Shown one piece after another: positions 1-11,333 of a stretch of 64,000 nucleotides of DNA. The position numbers and the translations under genes were made by a program. Position 1 is the stretch's first letter, and each line of letters opens with the position of its first letter. The notes below the pieces were generated by a model, which saw only the letters and a list, made by a program, of their open reading frames with translations, was not told the origin of the DNA and did not search any database. The DNA comes from Sarcocystis neurona (lineage: Eukaryota; Apicomplexa; Conoidasida; Eucoccidiorida; Sarcocystidae), in the NCBI GenBank assembly GCA_000727475.1, contig KL647316.1:311623-375622 (forward strand), written 5' to 3'.

Positions 1-2031
1 CCCGGTCGGTGCCTCCTCGCTTTTCTTTCCCAGTACACTGCTGCTCCTGCTGCTCAGAAGTTGCGACTCCAGCATACTGTCCCTCGTCCTGTTTCTTCTC
101 CTTTCGCAGCCCATGCTGCTCCTGCAGGGACTCGCGCTGCTGCTGTTGCTGCTTTTCTCTGAAGTCTCGTTCGCTCTGCGCCTCTTCGTACCTCTTCTTC
201 TGCAGTCCCCCCGCCGCTACTCGCGACAGCTTGGCTTGCTTCTGCTCCGTACCATCTTCCTCCTCAGCACGCAGCTTCTCCTCCTTCTCCTGTTCTAGCT
301 GCTTCTCCTTCTCCTGGTAAAGTCTCCCCGTCATCTCTTGCTGTTGCTCCTGCAGCTGTCCTTGCGGCTTCAGCTGCTCACCGTGCTGCAGCTGTTTCTC
401 CCGCGGTTCACTCCCATGAAAGTCGATAGCTGCGAGACTGTAGGCGAGCCCCCCACGTGGTACGCTGCTGCTCTCTGCAAGCGGCGCTTGATCAAGAAGG
501 TTAGACAAAGGGGACCGAGCATCAGCTTCTGTTTGTCTCTCTGCTGCTCCTGCTGCACTAGATGTCCCTGCAGGGCGACAAACATCTTCTGTTTCTCTCC
601 CTGCAGCTGCTACAGCAGTTCTCGTTACAGGGCGAAAACCAGCTGCTGTTTCTTCGCGTGCTGCTGTTGCCCGCGCGTCGACGTCCTCCCGCAGCTGCTG
701 GGGGTCGCCGCAGCCCCCTACCAAATCAACTGGGGTCTCTTCCACTACCTGCTGCCGCTGCTGAAGGGCCTGCAGCTGCTGCTGTTCGTCTTCTTCAAAG
801 TAACCCAGCAAATCCACTCCAGCAGAACTTCCCTTCCTGCCTAAACGAAATTCTCGCGCTCTCGCTGCTGCTGCATCCCCAGCTATTGGGGCCCTCTCGC
901 CTCCGGTTGCTGTTCTCTCACTTTCAGCTGCTGCTCTTCCACCTTCCGCTGCACCTCCGCCTCCTCCTCTTTCTGCTGCTCTCGCACTTTCTGAAGCTGC
1001 TGCTCCATCTGCTGCTGCTCTGCGTTTACCGCTTGCTGCTGCGTTTCTGTTTTCTGCCCCAGAGACGCGCGCATCGGCAGCAGCAGCAACAGCCGCCGCC
1101 GCAGCGGGCGCATCTCGATTTCCTACTGCTGCAACATCCTGCTTGAATCCAACAGCAAGATGTTCTATTTCTCCGCATGCAGCTGAGTCGAGGCGACCTT
1201 CTCCCGCAGCGGGCGGCGGGAGTTGTCGCCCGTCTTGGTGTTCCCTTGTCTCTCTTCCGCATTGCCCCGCTTCCGAACCTTCACCGCCACCACCACTCAC
1301 GGCTCCTCTGTTTCCCCTTCCTTTTTCTTCCTTTCCTTCTTCTTCCTCCACCTTATTTCTTTCTGGTGCCGCTGCAACTGTTCGTGCAGCGCTCTCGGTT
1401 CTCCTTGACAACTTTCCATCACTTTCTGCGGCTTCTGCTGCTGTTGCTGCAGGTGCTGCATGTCTAGTAGAAGCTTTACACTGCTGCTGCTGCCACACTC
1501 CTGTGTCTGCTGCACTAGTGGCAGCACTGCGCTCTGCCCCTTGGTGTTGTTCTCTCCCCTCTGCTACGGCGGCAGCGACTGCTTCCTCTGCCAACCACAG
1601 TGTTCCTGCTGCTGCTGTCGATAACGCTGCTCCTACTGCAGGAGCTCCGCCTGCCGCTGCTTGAAATGGTGCAGTAACTGTTGATATTCGCTTTCCTGCT
1701 GGGATGACTGCTTCTCCTCCCCCACTTGCTGCTGTTGCTGTTGCTTCTGTTGCCTCTGCTGCTGCGTCACCGACTGCTGTTGTTCGTTCTAGTGCAGTCT
1801 CCCCTGCTGGCGCTGCTTCTTCTTCTACGACTGCTCGTGTTTCTGCGCCTCCTGCTACTTCTCCTCCACCTGCTTCATCTACTCCTGCTCCTGCTGCACC
1901 TGCCGCGAGATGCTCGCTGGCAGGTGGAGAGGCCATGTGCACAGCCGACCGGGTGAAGACAGGCAGCGGGAGTTGTTGCCTTGAGGCAGCCAGCGCGTCT
2001 ACTCTCTGGTGTTGCTGCTGTCGATAGTCTC
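1..2031 (-). CDS. Ala/Gln/Glu-rich open frame running off the left edge (probable hydrophilic loop of the TauE/SafE protein)
   Basis: A single minus-strand frame stays open for about 675 codons from position 2031 to the window edge. The first in-frame ATG is at 1936 (MASPPASEHLAAG). The first half is Ala/Gly/Glu-rich; the last 170 or so residues are a charged Gln/Glu/Lys coiled-coil-like stretch (EKEKQLEQEKEEKLRAEEE). There is no membrane segment. An acceptor, GGTTGGTTGCAG, sits just before 2031, and the exon enters in the phase left by a donor at 3079 in the TauE/SafE exon. That supports one gene with a long loop between the two membrane halves. The alternative is an independent gene starting at ATG 1936. 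Because the frame has no stop inside the window it is easy to overlook; the Leu/Cys-rich plus-strand frames over it are antisense. Confidence 0.6.
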
Positions 2032-5000
2032 CTGCAACCAACCAACAGGAGCGCCAGCATCCGCAATACCACCAGCAGCCACATCAGCAGCGAAAAAATC
2101 GTTGGCAACAGCGACGTCGAAAGGACGACGAGCACAGGCGGTCCCCCTTGGAGGCGCAGCAGCAGGTGAGCAGCAGCAACAGCGACAGCAACTACGGTAG
2201 CTGCTCACTTCTTGAGGAGCACAATACGTACTAAGACGCAAAAAGGGTATTTACGACCGTGTCCCGAGGCAAGAAAATCGAACAAAGGAAACAAGTGCAT
2301 CTTCCGAAGTGCAACAAAAGCAAAGGGAAAAGAAGTTACACCATTTACAAAAAAAGAAGGGAAGAGCGTGACATTCAATCCTGAAATGCCTAAGGAATGG
2401 ATGAAGAGCACCGGTACACCGCCTCGACCGCTGCGACACTAACACAAGATGTAGTATCTCTTACTGCCAGTCAAGCAACACAGGGCCCCAGCCGCCTGCA
2501 CCGGATGCAATGCTGGGGTGGCAGCAGGCGGAGTATTTCCACCGTTTTACATATTATCGCAAATGTCGCAATATCGCTGTGAATAGCAACTGCTCCTTTC
2601 ATGTCCACAGGCGGTACTGTTCCCACCACCATCATATACAAACAGCCGCAGGTGTGTGCATCTCGCGCAATCTACTTCTCCCTCTGTCTATATATATATA
2701 TATATATGTATGTATACGGGGAGCACGAGCAGGACAAGCGGGCGGTAGCAACGAAAAGAGAACAGCAACACCGTCAACAACCAGCACGAGCCGCAGGAGA
2801 AGATATTTATCTACTGAAGCAGGAGACGAAGCAAAACGCACGGCACCGCAAACGTCGCAGCAAACCAACCCGCGACATGCTGTGGGGCAAGCAGACTGAG
2901 CAGAAGTAAAGGTGCACCAGCAGCAGCAGACGGTGGTCGCAGGGTGCAGTCGTCGCAGCGCAGCAGCAGCCGAAGCAGCAGAACGTACGGGAAGCGGCGT
3001 CGAAGGCGGGGAGGGGCAGGAAGGCGGGGAATGCAGCAGACGCCGCAGGACAGTGTGAGACCATGTACTGGGAAGCACCTGCAGCTGCAGAGGGGTAGGC
3101 AGCAGCAGGAGTGGCAACAGCAGGGCAGGCAGCAGCAGCACCAGCGGCAGAGCGGGGCAGCAACAGGTCGTCAAACGCAGGCTCTCCTCGCAGAGCCTCT
3201 TCCTCTTTGTACATCTTGTAGGCAGTAAAAATAGTACGAGAAGAAAGCAGCAGCAGCAGCAGCGCCAGCAGCAGCAGCAGGTATGCCGCAGGCGCCACCG
3301 TGTTGAGCAGCACCCCCACGAGCGTCCCGCTCAAGGCCATGGGCACCAGCAAATTCACCCAGTCCTGCAACAGAAACGCGCACATGCAAGAAGCATCACT
3401 CTCATGCATTGCTCTGCACGTCTACTCAGATACTGCTTAACGACTGATATAAATGTATGTATATATATATATACTCATTAAAAAGGAACCATGCAAGCAG
3501 GGGACGCCCCAAAGATATATATATACATATATGAACACACGTGTGCATGTATGTGCTACTGAGGCACACCTCAGGAGAAGTGTACTTCTCTGTAGGTAAC
3601 TACACCCGCAAAAAAAAGAGGCGTCATGGACATGTGCGAGCGTATACACGAATTCATGTATATTTGACACTGACGTACGTGAGCATACATACACATACAT
3701 ATATATACATATATGTGTTTGTCCTGTGGACACAGTACATATATATATATAATGTATGTTACGCATACAGAAACCACGACGAAAACGCGTTTTTCCATTT
3801 TCTCGAAACAAATACGACCAAAAGACCCGTATTCCGTACCGCAGTCACGGGCCTGCTACTGGTGTCCCATAATAGAGAAAATGTCTGTGCATGCGGCGGT
3901 ACAGCTAGCGAAGCTGCGCCCGCTGCCCAAAAGATTTCCACCCGAGCCCGCGCGGCACGAAGACGAATGAACGGGTTCCCATGTGTAATATCGGCGCTTG
4001 CAAGTCTACGAAGGAAGTATGAGAACATTCGTGTTCCGCGTTGCAAGAAAAGAGTGACCGCCACTGCGAGACGGGAGGAACCGCAGACGTTCTATTTCTT
4101 ACCGGAGCAAAACATGAGGCCACATGTACGAGAAATAATTACGTACGTAACGGTGCATGCGTACGTTTTCTACAGAGTGTTGACACCTGGAAAGTATATA
4201 TATATATGCATATATGTGTAAATACCTACACGCACGCATCTATCCATATATACATATATATAGACACATACGTTATGCACATCCATATATACACGTATAT
4301 ATATGTCTCATCGTCCTGTACACGTATGAGCATACACACGTACATAAGCCTTCATACCTACGCACGTAGCTCCTATCCATGTACGAGGGATAAACGAGTT
4401 CTCAAGGTTTACGCTGTGTAAGGAAAAAAAGTACTTTTGCTTCCTAGTAGGACTCACTCGCGCAACAGCGGGACTGCTATTCAACGTGCCCTGCCGTTCG
4501 AGAAATCGCTGACTCCAAACACTCGAGCAGGAAGAAGAGAACACCATTACCTGCACGACATCGGCAGCACGACGCACGCATCAAGCAGCAGTGGTGAGAG
4601 CTGAGGACGCAGTTTCTCTGCAAATACTTAAATGGTCACGTCCAAAAGTGTACGCATATTACTTGTGTTTGTAAGGTGAACAGATGTGTGTTCTTGCCCT
4701 ACACGTGTGCGACGATGTATTCGTGTAGGCGTGTGTGTAGGTGGGAATATACTGCTGCATGCATATCTGTGCGTGAACAAGCGCATGGACAACAGCAGGA
4801 GCCAAACCCGAAGACCTTAGAGACACACAGCAACAGCAGCACAAGGAGAGGAAAAGGGCGGCACTGCACCAGCCACCACAGAGCCGCATCAGAAGAGCCA
4901 AGAGACGTCGTCGCGCAGCAGCGCCACGCAGCAAAAAAGAGGAGAAAGCAACCCCCCACACACCGACAGCAGCAGGACGGGACAGAAAACGATGCAGGAC

Positions 5001-7202
5001 CGAAACACGAACGCGGGGGAGCAGCAGCAACAGCACAGCGCAGGAATACAGACGCACGCGCTTTCTGTACTTCCGTCTATACACGCATGATTCTCTCTGC
5101 AGCAGATGAGGGCAGCGAGCCCCTCGACTCGCAGCGGCGTCAGCAGCACAAGACGCAGTGGCACGGCAGCAGTGTCATCTGTGCGAACCGACGAAACTGA
5201 AGACCAAAGGCAGCAGAATTCTAACCACCCGACGACCCACCCGTAGTACCAGCAGCAGCAAATTCAACGAAGTGAGGAAGTTCTTAGCGGCACTGTATTG
5301 ACAAGGGAAAGAAATGCACCAGTAGTCTGTGTCACAGTCCCTCTCCACCAGCAGCACGCGTCATCCCAACAACAGTGGCAGCACTCAGCGCGCCAGCAAA
5401 GGAAAAGAGGCAGCAGCCACTACCAAGGGCAAAACCGACACGCCGCAGCGGCAGACACACGGTTGACCAATCGACGAAGTAATACACCCGAACGACTCCC
5501 AATTTACGCTGCAGTAGCGGCCCTGGACGCATATATATATATATATATGTATGCTGTATGCATTCACATATTTATGTGCGTATACAGACGCAGAGAGAGA
5601 CAGCTACAGAAAAACAAAAAGGTACAGAGAGACAGCGAGAGGTCCGTCAGTACCTATGTATACATGTAATTATATCCACAAAAGAGACGTATACATGTAA
5701 CCTTGTGCGCCAGTGTATCTATCTATCTATCTATATATATATATATACAGTGTGACTAAGTGTGTCAGTATAAGTAAACACTACAGGCAGCAGCAATAGG
5801 CAGACGTGACCGGACTCGTAGACAGCAGCTCTCACACGCAGTAACACGACGCAGCGGCGACGACGCAAGGGTTCGTTTCCGCAGGCGGAAGGGTAGCCCT
5901 GCGCCATCATCCCAAAATTCATGCATGTATGTATATATATATATATATATGATAATTTGTACGTACATCCATATTAACATCTGGAACTACGCAAACGTAT
6001 ACCCACGTATACATACGGATATCCCTGAGTTTGTTGGTATGTGTACGTGTGTACAGGCAGATTTTCTCCTTTGTTTGGCTCTGTATCTACGCACAGAGGT
6101 CGACCTCTGCGCTTTCTACCCATTCCTACGCAGGTGGAAAGAGAAACGAAGAAGCAGAGGCGAAAGAAGCTTTCTTCAGTTGGATGCATAAATGGTAACA
6201 GTAGCCACACACATACCAGCAACAGAAGCACCAACAGCAGCAGCAGCCCTAAGAACCATAGCAGCGGCAACAGGGGGGGGCACCAGCAATAGCAGCAGCA
6301 ACAACGGCAGCATCAGTAGGAGCAGCGTTACTTTGCTTATGGGGATGGCATAGCAGACGGGTACTCGGCCGAGACCAACGAGGAGAGCGACGAAGACCGA
6401 GCCGCCGCCGATGCCGCCTGCAGCGGAGAGGCCACCAAACACGAATAACCCGAGCAACAGCAGCAGCAGGAGAAACAGCGAGTGTTGATGCAGCAGTCCG
6501 GCTTCACGCGCAGACACACGTGCAGACGTCAGTGCATCCTGCTGCTGCTGCTTTTTTGTTTCTTGTTCTTCCCCTCCGTTGTCCTCCCCGCCGCTGTCCC
6601 TCTTCAAGTGCTGATCTTCGTCCCGTCCGCTTGACGCTGCAGCGACGACAGCAGCAGCAGCAGCACAAAAGGAGTAGCAACAGCAACAGCAGCAGGAGCA
6701 ATTACCACGGGCACTGGGGCAGCCGCAGCAGTCTTCCAGAACAATACCCGCACAAAGAAGCACCAGTAGACCCGCCCCACTCCGGAATAGACATAACAGC
6801 AACAAACATCCCGCTGCAGTGGCAACAGTCGAGACCTATCAGAACGGCAGTAGCAACGGCCGAAACCGACGGCAAAAATTCCAGAGAGTGCTACTCTCTC
6901 AGTAGTGTGTCCCTCTCACACACTCACACATACATACACACACGCATACGCACATGCGCACCTACATACATACACACATGCATGCATACGTACATGCATA
7001 TATATACACATGCATACACACACACGTATCCACGGTAAAATGAATGTCCTGGAGCCGCTGGAGCAGCGGACGTGGCAATGTCGCTACCAGCAGACACAGG
7101 ATCAAGGTAGCAGCAGCTCGTGCTGCTCCTGCTGCTAGCCATTCGAGTAGTGGTGGATGTGGCGCTGCTCCTGCTGTATCTACGGAAGGTGCACGACTCC
7201 AA
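1..7202 (-). CDS. TauE/SafE-family polytopic membrane transporter, 3' part outside window
   Basis: Predicted membrane transporter of the sulfite exporter TauE/SafE family, whose members export sulfite, sulfoacetate or related anions. I assemble it from minus-strand blocks: about 7200-7034 (Ser/Ala-rich leader), 6636-6332, 3364-3079 and 2031-1. Block 6636-6332 has a long Leu-rich helix followed by AAGGIGGGSVFVALL and AIPISK, the glycine-rich first-repeat signature. Block 3364-3079 has VPMALSGTLVGVLLN and a helix ending YKMYKEEE, as at the end of the first half-repeat. Acceptors are CTGCAG at 6637, TTGCAG at 3365 and TTGCAG at 2032. The joins 7034/6636, 6332/3364 and 3079/2031 all keep frame. 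About 40 residues usually found between the SK motif and VPM are missing, so a small exon probably lies unseen in 6331-3365. The second half-repeat is not in the window and should lie to the left. The true start codon was not found. The family call is strong; the full exon structure is inferred. Confidence 0.65.
2032..3078 (-). other. Putative intron of the TauE/SafE gene with a TA microsatellite
   Basis: Between donor 3079 and acceptor 2032 the sequence holds mixed low-complexity DNA and a pure TA tract at about 2689-2708. The 3364 exon frame also stays open past 3079 to about 2807, so a longer exon is possible. Stretch 2205-2440 is A-rich with no convincing exon. Confidence 0.35.
3365..6331 (-). 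other. Long putative intron of the TauE/SafE gene
   Basis: Contains TA and TATG microsatellites (about 3457-3474, 3512-3532, 3690-3757, 4195-4310, 5528-5552, 5711-5750, 5928-5951). A CAG-rich plus-strand stretch at 4780-5220 is open as a Gln/Arg/Ser-rich frame of doubtful status. I expected one missing TauE/SafE exon here but could not place it with confidence. Confidence 0.3.
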
Positions 7203-7297
7203 CTGGCTTCCTCACCCACAGGTACGCCGCGTATATACCTTGCTTCAGCACTTTTTCATATCTGCGCCTACACACATACACGTAATATATGTGTCCA

Positions 7298-7580
7298 ATA
7301 CATACAGATATATACACGTATATGTATACACGAGCATATATACATACATATATATATATATTTACATATGTACACAAGTGTTTGTATGTATACTTGTGTA
7401 TACCTGCATATATATACATGTATATATATACGGATAGATGTATGTTTGCACATATGAACGCGTATATATATATATACATATATATATATACATACATATA
7501 TATATATGTACATATGCGTACGTGCACCAAAACGGTAGGCACATATATGCGTACATATATGTATATATATATATAAGGAA
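7298..7580. repeat. TA/TATG/CATA microsatellite cluster
   Basis: Imperfect runs of TATATATA, CATACATA and TGTATATA interrupted by short unique words. It lies between the TauE/SafE gene and the Ala-rich gene. All YIYIYI-type open frames over it are artefacts of the repeat. Confidence 0.85.
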
Positions 7581-7672
7581 ACGCCCACGGCCTGTAAGTA
7601 TATCATACACAAGTATAAACACACGCGCATACGTACGACAGGTAGAAGGATTTGACGGGCATGCTGTCGCAT

Positions 7673-10159
7673 CTATTTACGCATTCCACAAACAAATAGT
7701 AAGCACCTGCTCCTTGCGTTCAGCGGCAAAGCGTCAGTGCCATACAGCAGCAGAGAAAGACTACTGATTTTCCCCCTGGGTAAGCAAAAGGGGATATTCG
7801 GAAGACGGTGCTGCAGAATAAAAGTTTTCTCTCCTGAAGGAAGACCAAGGAGCAGCTGAATTTTCAGCGTTTCTGCCGAGCACCCACCGTCAACGTGGCT
7901 GGCACAGCTTGTGTTCTGGGCTCCTCCGTCAACAGCGGAAGTATCTGAAGGAAGCGCTGGCGCTGCTGCAGCTTCAGAGGCCGACGTCTGCTGTCCTGCA
8001 CGCGCAGAATCTTCTTCGGCTGCCGTCAAGTCGAGGTTCGCTGCTGCGGTGGCGTCTGCTGCTGCTGCTGCGTCTCCCTCTTCTCCGCCTGCTGCTGCTG
8101 TTGCTGCGTCTCCTTCTTCTCCGCCTGCTGCTGCTGTTGCTGCTTCAGTCTCTTCCGTAGGCTCAGTAGCAGGACGACCATCTGCAGCAGCAGCAGCAGA
8201 ACTATAAACAGCAGCATCACGAGCAGCAACCGCAGCAGCAGGGCTATCAACCGTAGGAGGAGTTGTACTACCACCAGCAGCGGAAGTCCTAGCAGGAACA
8301 GCAGCACTTCCGTCAGCGGCGACAGGAGAAAAGGGGCCACCAGCAGGAAGGCTACTACTGTCAGCAGCAGTAGACGTCCCTGCAACAACAGGGCTCCTAC
8401 CGCCAGCGGTTTTACGTCCACTGCCAGCAGTTGCTTCTGGTGTTGTCGGCTTCTCCACCCCCTTTGTTGCTACCTCTGGAGAAGCGTGCACTGCCGCCGG
8501 TGCTTCTGAAGATGTCCGCGCTCCTGCTGCTGCTGCTTCTGCCAGCGCATGTTCTACGGGCGTTCTGTCCCCTGCCCCCGCTGTCGCTGCTCCTTTTGCT
8601 GGAGACAGGTTCGTTGCTGCGCCTGCTTCCGCAGAGGGAGAATGCACTGAAGAGCTAGACGTGGGTACGTCTTTTGCTGCGGGTACATTTTCTCCTTCTC
8701 TTTCAGGGGCTGCTGAGATCTGCGCAGCTTTGTCCGGCTCGAGCTCCTCCGGTTGCTGCTGCTGCTGCAGCTTATCGCCTTGTACGTAACGCTGGATCTC
8801 TCCTGTTCGCTCTCGCTGTCCCTGCGGCTGCTTCACCTGCTGCGGCTGCTGCATCTGCTGCGCCTCCTCTTGATGTTTCGATTGCTGCTCCTCCTGTGTG
8901 GAAGCCTGCTTCACTGCCGCCACACGGTCGGCAGAAATTCCACTTCTCCCTTCATCAGCAGCGACAGCAGAAGCGACATGGGAAGCAGCAGAAATACTTT
9001 TCTCAGACGCCAAACCGGTAGGGGGTACTGCACTAGAGGAAGTGACTTCCGGAGGAACAAATGGGCCACCAGTTGCTGCTGCTGCTGTAGTCGACGTGAC
9101 GGGAGGCGCCGCACGAGCAGGAGATGTTTCCTTGTTGTCAGCAGAGGCGCTTGCGGCACTGGGGGACGCGGCACGCGTATCAGCCGAAGCACCATCCACA
9201 TCAACTGTGGAAGACGGTGCTGTTGCTGCTGCTTGCGGAAGCGGCGGGCCAGTTGCCGTTGCTGACGGAAGAGGAGGATTCGCTGCTACTGTAGGAAGAG
9301 GAGGAGAATCTGATGTTGCACGGAGAGAGAGAGAAGGCGACGCGGAAGAATCTGCTGCAAACGAATACTTGACGGGTTCGACAACAATAGCAGGCTTGAT
9401 CTGTTCCGCAGACGCCAACGGATGAGCAATAGGAGCTGCTCCAGTCGCTTGCGTTTCCGCTCCGGGCTCTTCCTTCTTCTCGGGAGGGACCACTACCTGT
9501 GCTTCTGGCGACGTCCACGCCACGCCTTCGCGTTGCGCCTGCTGCTGTTCTTGTAGGTGCACGCCCTCCTTGTCTTCGTGTTGCTGGAGTTCCCGCGACG
9601 TCTGTGGCCGTTGGTGTTGCTGCTGGTGGTCCACCGGCCGGTCAGATATTTCTGCAGGAGCAGGGACCGCAGGGGATTCATTGCCAACTAGCTGCAGCAG
9701 ACTGGTCTGCGTGTCTACCAGCGACGGAACCTGGTGTAAGTTGTGCTGCAAGTTTCCGACCCGCTGCAGATCACCTTGGTTTCGTGTAGAGTGCTGCGTC
9801 CCCTGTTCTCTCCCCCTCCACGTGTCTCGCTCTCTCTCTGCACCAAGATCAAGGTCCTGCTGCGCTCTACTTGCTGCTTCTGGCAGGTGAAGCTCCTCAT
9901 GTCGGGTCTGCAATTGAGGCTGCCGGTTGGTTGTGCCGAGATTAGTGTGGTCTGAGGAAGTGGACGACAACGTGGGTAGGCCAGGAGCTGCAAGAGCGCT
10001 GGGGAAGACATAATTGGAGAGCACGCTCAGGAAGAGAAAGGGCAGGCAAAGAGACGAACGGAGGAAACAGATACCAGGATTTAGTTTCCTGGTTCCCTTG
10101 TGGTGGCGCTGTAGGAAAATCGGAGCGGTGGACCACTGGGAGATGCGTATCTGCTTCAT
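7673..10159 (-). CDS. Ala/Glu/Ser-rich protein with N-terminal hydrophobic segment; unknown function
   Basis: One uninterrupted minus-strand frame. The longest frame opens at a TTG at 10219, but the first ATG is at 10159 (MKQIRISQWSTAP), giving about 828 residues. Residues about 30-55 form a hydrophobic stretch (LCLPFLFLSVLSNYVF) followed by ALAAPG, which looks like a signal peptide or signal anchor set back from the start. The rest is low complexity: Gln-rich near 200-250, then long Ala/Ser/Thr/Pro runs, a duplicated 12-residue unit containing GGEEGDA near the C-terminus (DNA repeat at 8071-8142), and a less biased tail (EKTFILQHRLPNIPF). No domain is recognised. The gene is divergent from the small plus-strand gene at 10649. 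A secreted or membrane-anchored coccidian protein is possible but not shown. Confidence 0.6.
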   Translation of the reverse strand: MKQIRISQWSTAPIFLQRHHKGTRKLNPGICFLRSSLCLPFLFLSVLSNYVFPSALAAPGLPTLSSTSSDHTNLGTTNRQPQLQTRHEELHLPEAASRAQQDLDLGAERERDTWRGREQGTQHSTRNQGDLQRVGNLQHNLHQVPSLVDTQTSLLQLVGNESPAVPAPAEISDRPVDHQQQHQRPQTSRELQQHEDKEGVHLQEQQQAQREGVAWTSPEAQVVVPPEKKEEPGAETQATGAAPIAHPLASAEQIKPAIVVEPVKYSFAADSSASPSLSLRATSDSPPLPTVAANPPLPSATATGPPLPQAAATAPSSTVDVDGASADTRAASPSAASASADNKETSPARAAPPVTSTTAAAATGGPFVPPEVTSSSAVPPTGLASEKSISAASHVASAVAADEGRSGISADRVAAVKQASTQEEQQSKHQEEAQQMQQPQQVKQPQGQRERTGEIQRYVQGDKLQQQQQPEELEPDKAAQISAAPEREGENVPAAKDVPTSSSSVHSPSAEAGAATNLSPAKGAATAGAGDRTPVEHALAEAAAAGARTSSEAPAAVHASPEVATKGVEKPTTPEATAGSGRKTAGGRSPVVAGTSTAADSSSLPAGGPFSPVAADGSAAVPARTSAAGGSTTPPTVDSPAAAVAARDAAVYSSAAAAADGRPATEPTEETEAATAAAGGEEGDAATAAAGGEEGDAAAAADATAAANLDLTAAEEDSARAGQQTSASEAAAAPALPSDTSAVDGGAQNTSCASHVDGGCSAETLKIQLLLGLPSGEKTFILQHRLPNIPFCLPRGKISSLSLLLYGTDALPLNARSRCLLFVCGMRK
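8071..8142. repeat. 36-bp direct repeat, two copies, in coding sequence
   Basis: Two adjacent 36-bp units differing by one base (CTCCCTCTTC versus CTCCTTCTTC). On the minus strand they encode a tandem 12-residue unit with GGEEGDA in the Ala-rich protein. Confidence 0.85.
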
Positions 10160-10648
10160 GGTGACTGTTGGCGCCAACGAAAAAGTCGGATCCTCCTCCA
10201 CGCGCGCAGGACGTGCCAATTAAGAAGTACCCGACAGCGTCCGAGCAGCGCATGACGTTGAAGAGGGACACGGGAGGAGGACGGATAGCCGGCACCTACG
10301 TCTGCAAAAGTGGGTAGAATCGAGAAGCGGGAATATGGAGAGAATTTAGATGAAGGTTTCATATCCTGCCGTCAGACGTAGCTCGCTCGAAGACAGTTAT
10401 GACGGAAAGCGAACATCGTCATTCAGTATCCTTTCAAACGAGCACAGATACAAAAACAGAGCCACGGCAGTGAAACGAAGCAGTTCGTGAGCTCCAGACT
10501 GGAGCGGCAAGGAGTCAACGTACGAAAAGATTGAGCTCACAAACAACGAGTAGAACTGCGGAAGGCACACACAAAACTCGTCATTCACTGAAGTCAAGGA
10601 CCACAAAGGGGAAGACAGACGGGCATTATTTGTTACGCAGGCTTACAA
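10160..10648. promoter_or_regulatory. Divergent intergenic region (likely promoters, no motif defined)
   Basis: Lies between the ATG of the minus-strand Ala-rich gene (10159) and the ATG of the small plus-strand gene (10649). It is unique, repeat-poor sequence. Position alone suggests promoter function; I recognise no defined element. Confidence 0.25.
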
Positions 10649-11333
10649 ATGAACATCCGCCTACTGCTTGAAATTGCTGAGACCTCGATACCTAATGAAG
10701 TCGCCGAATCGAGGACGCAGAGCTATGCTGCAAGTGGAGAAGGACGGAGAACGAATGCACACGAGCGTGAGTGTTCCGTGGTCGTCTGCAGGAAAACTGT
10801 TCCAAGGTAGTCAGACATATATTCATCCGTGTGGGAATACGAAAATATTTCCGTGTACGTATACGTATATTCGTATGTGTAAAGATAGTGGAAGATATTT
10901 ACGTGGGCAAATACACATAGATCCGTCGCAGGTCATTCTGGTAATGCGTGCGCAGTGCAGAAATTACGGGTGACCCATCGTGACTGGTGGACAACTGGTA
11001 GCGACGTTTGCAATGAAAATGGATCTACAGAAAGGCTAACTACTACTTTGAAACGGAGAAACGGATCCTTAGTGGAGTGCTGACTCAACCGCGGTGTTTC
11101 CTTCAGACACGGTGATAGCCTGTTTCTCTGATATTCTTCATACAGGTACGCTCCCGAAGACGAAAGGTGTGTTGGCAGAAGAAAACGCGGTGCACTTACA
11201 CCTCTTCGACGGTCGAACCAGGTCACCCCTGCGTACGTACACCGCCGAGCGTGCGAGCGCAGATGCCACAGTACTCACGAACAGCTCTGTGACAAGGAAG
11301 AGCGGCAGAAAATCCGTTGCGCAGTGGGAATAA
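10649..11333 (+). CDS. Small two-exon protein of about 101 residues; unknown function
   Basis: Exon 1 is 10649-10766, starting ACAAATG with MNIRLLLEIAETSIPN and ending at donor GAGC|GTGAGTG. Exon 2 is 11146-11333, entered at acceptor TTCTTCATACAG, and runs to a stop after GRKSVAQWE. The two exons join in phase through an Arg codon and total 306 nt including stop. The protein is hydrophilic with balanced composition and no homopolymers, unlike its neighbours. No family is recognised. The first 15 residues are mildly hydrophobic but too short for a clear signal peptide. An internal GTACGT at about 11232 could be a further donor, so the C-terminus is uncertain. Support is phase and splice signals only. 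Confidence 0.4.

Noticed and set aside
1297..1527. A separate Gln-rich minus-strand peptide ending GETEEP
   Set aside because: It overlaps the much longer edge-open minus frame, which continues through both sides; only the long frame explains the whole interval.
7180..7672. Tyr/Ile/Thr-rich frames over TA and CATA tracts (also near 19.5, 21.7, 23.5 and 26.5 kb)
   Set aside because: Pure microsatellite translation (YIYI, HTHT); no start context or splice sites.
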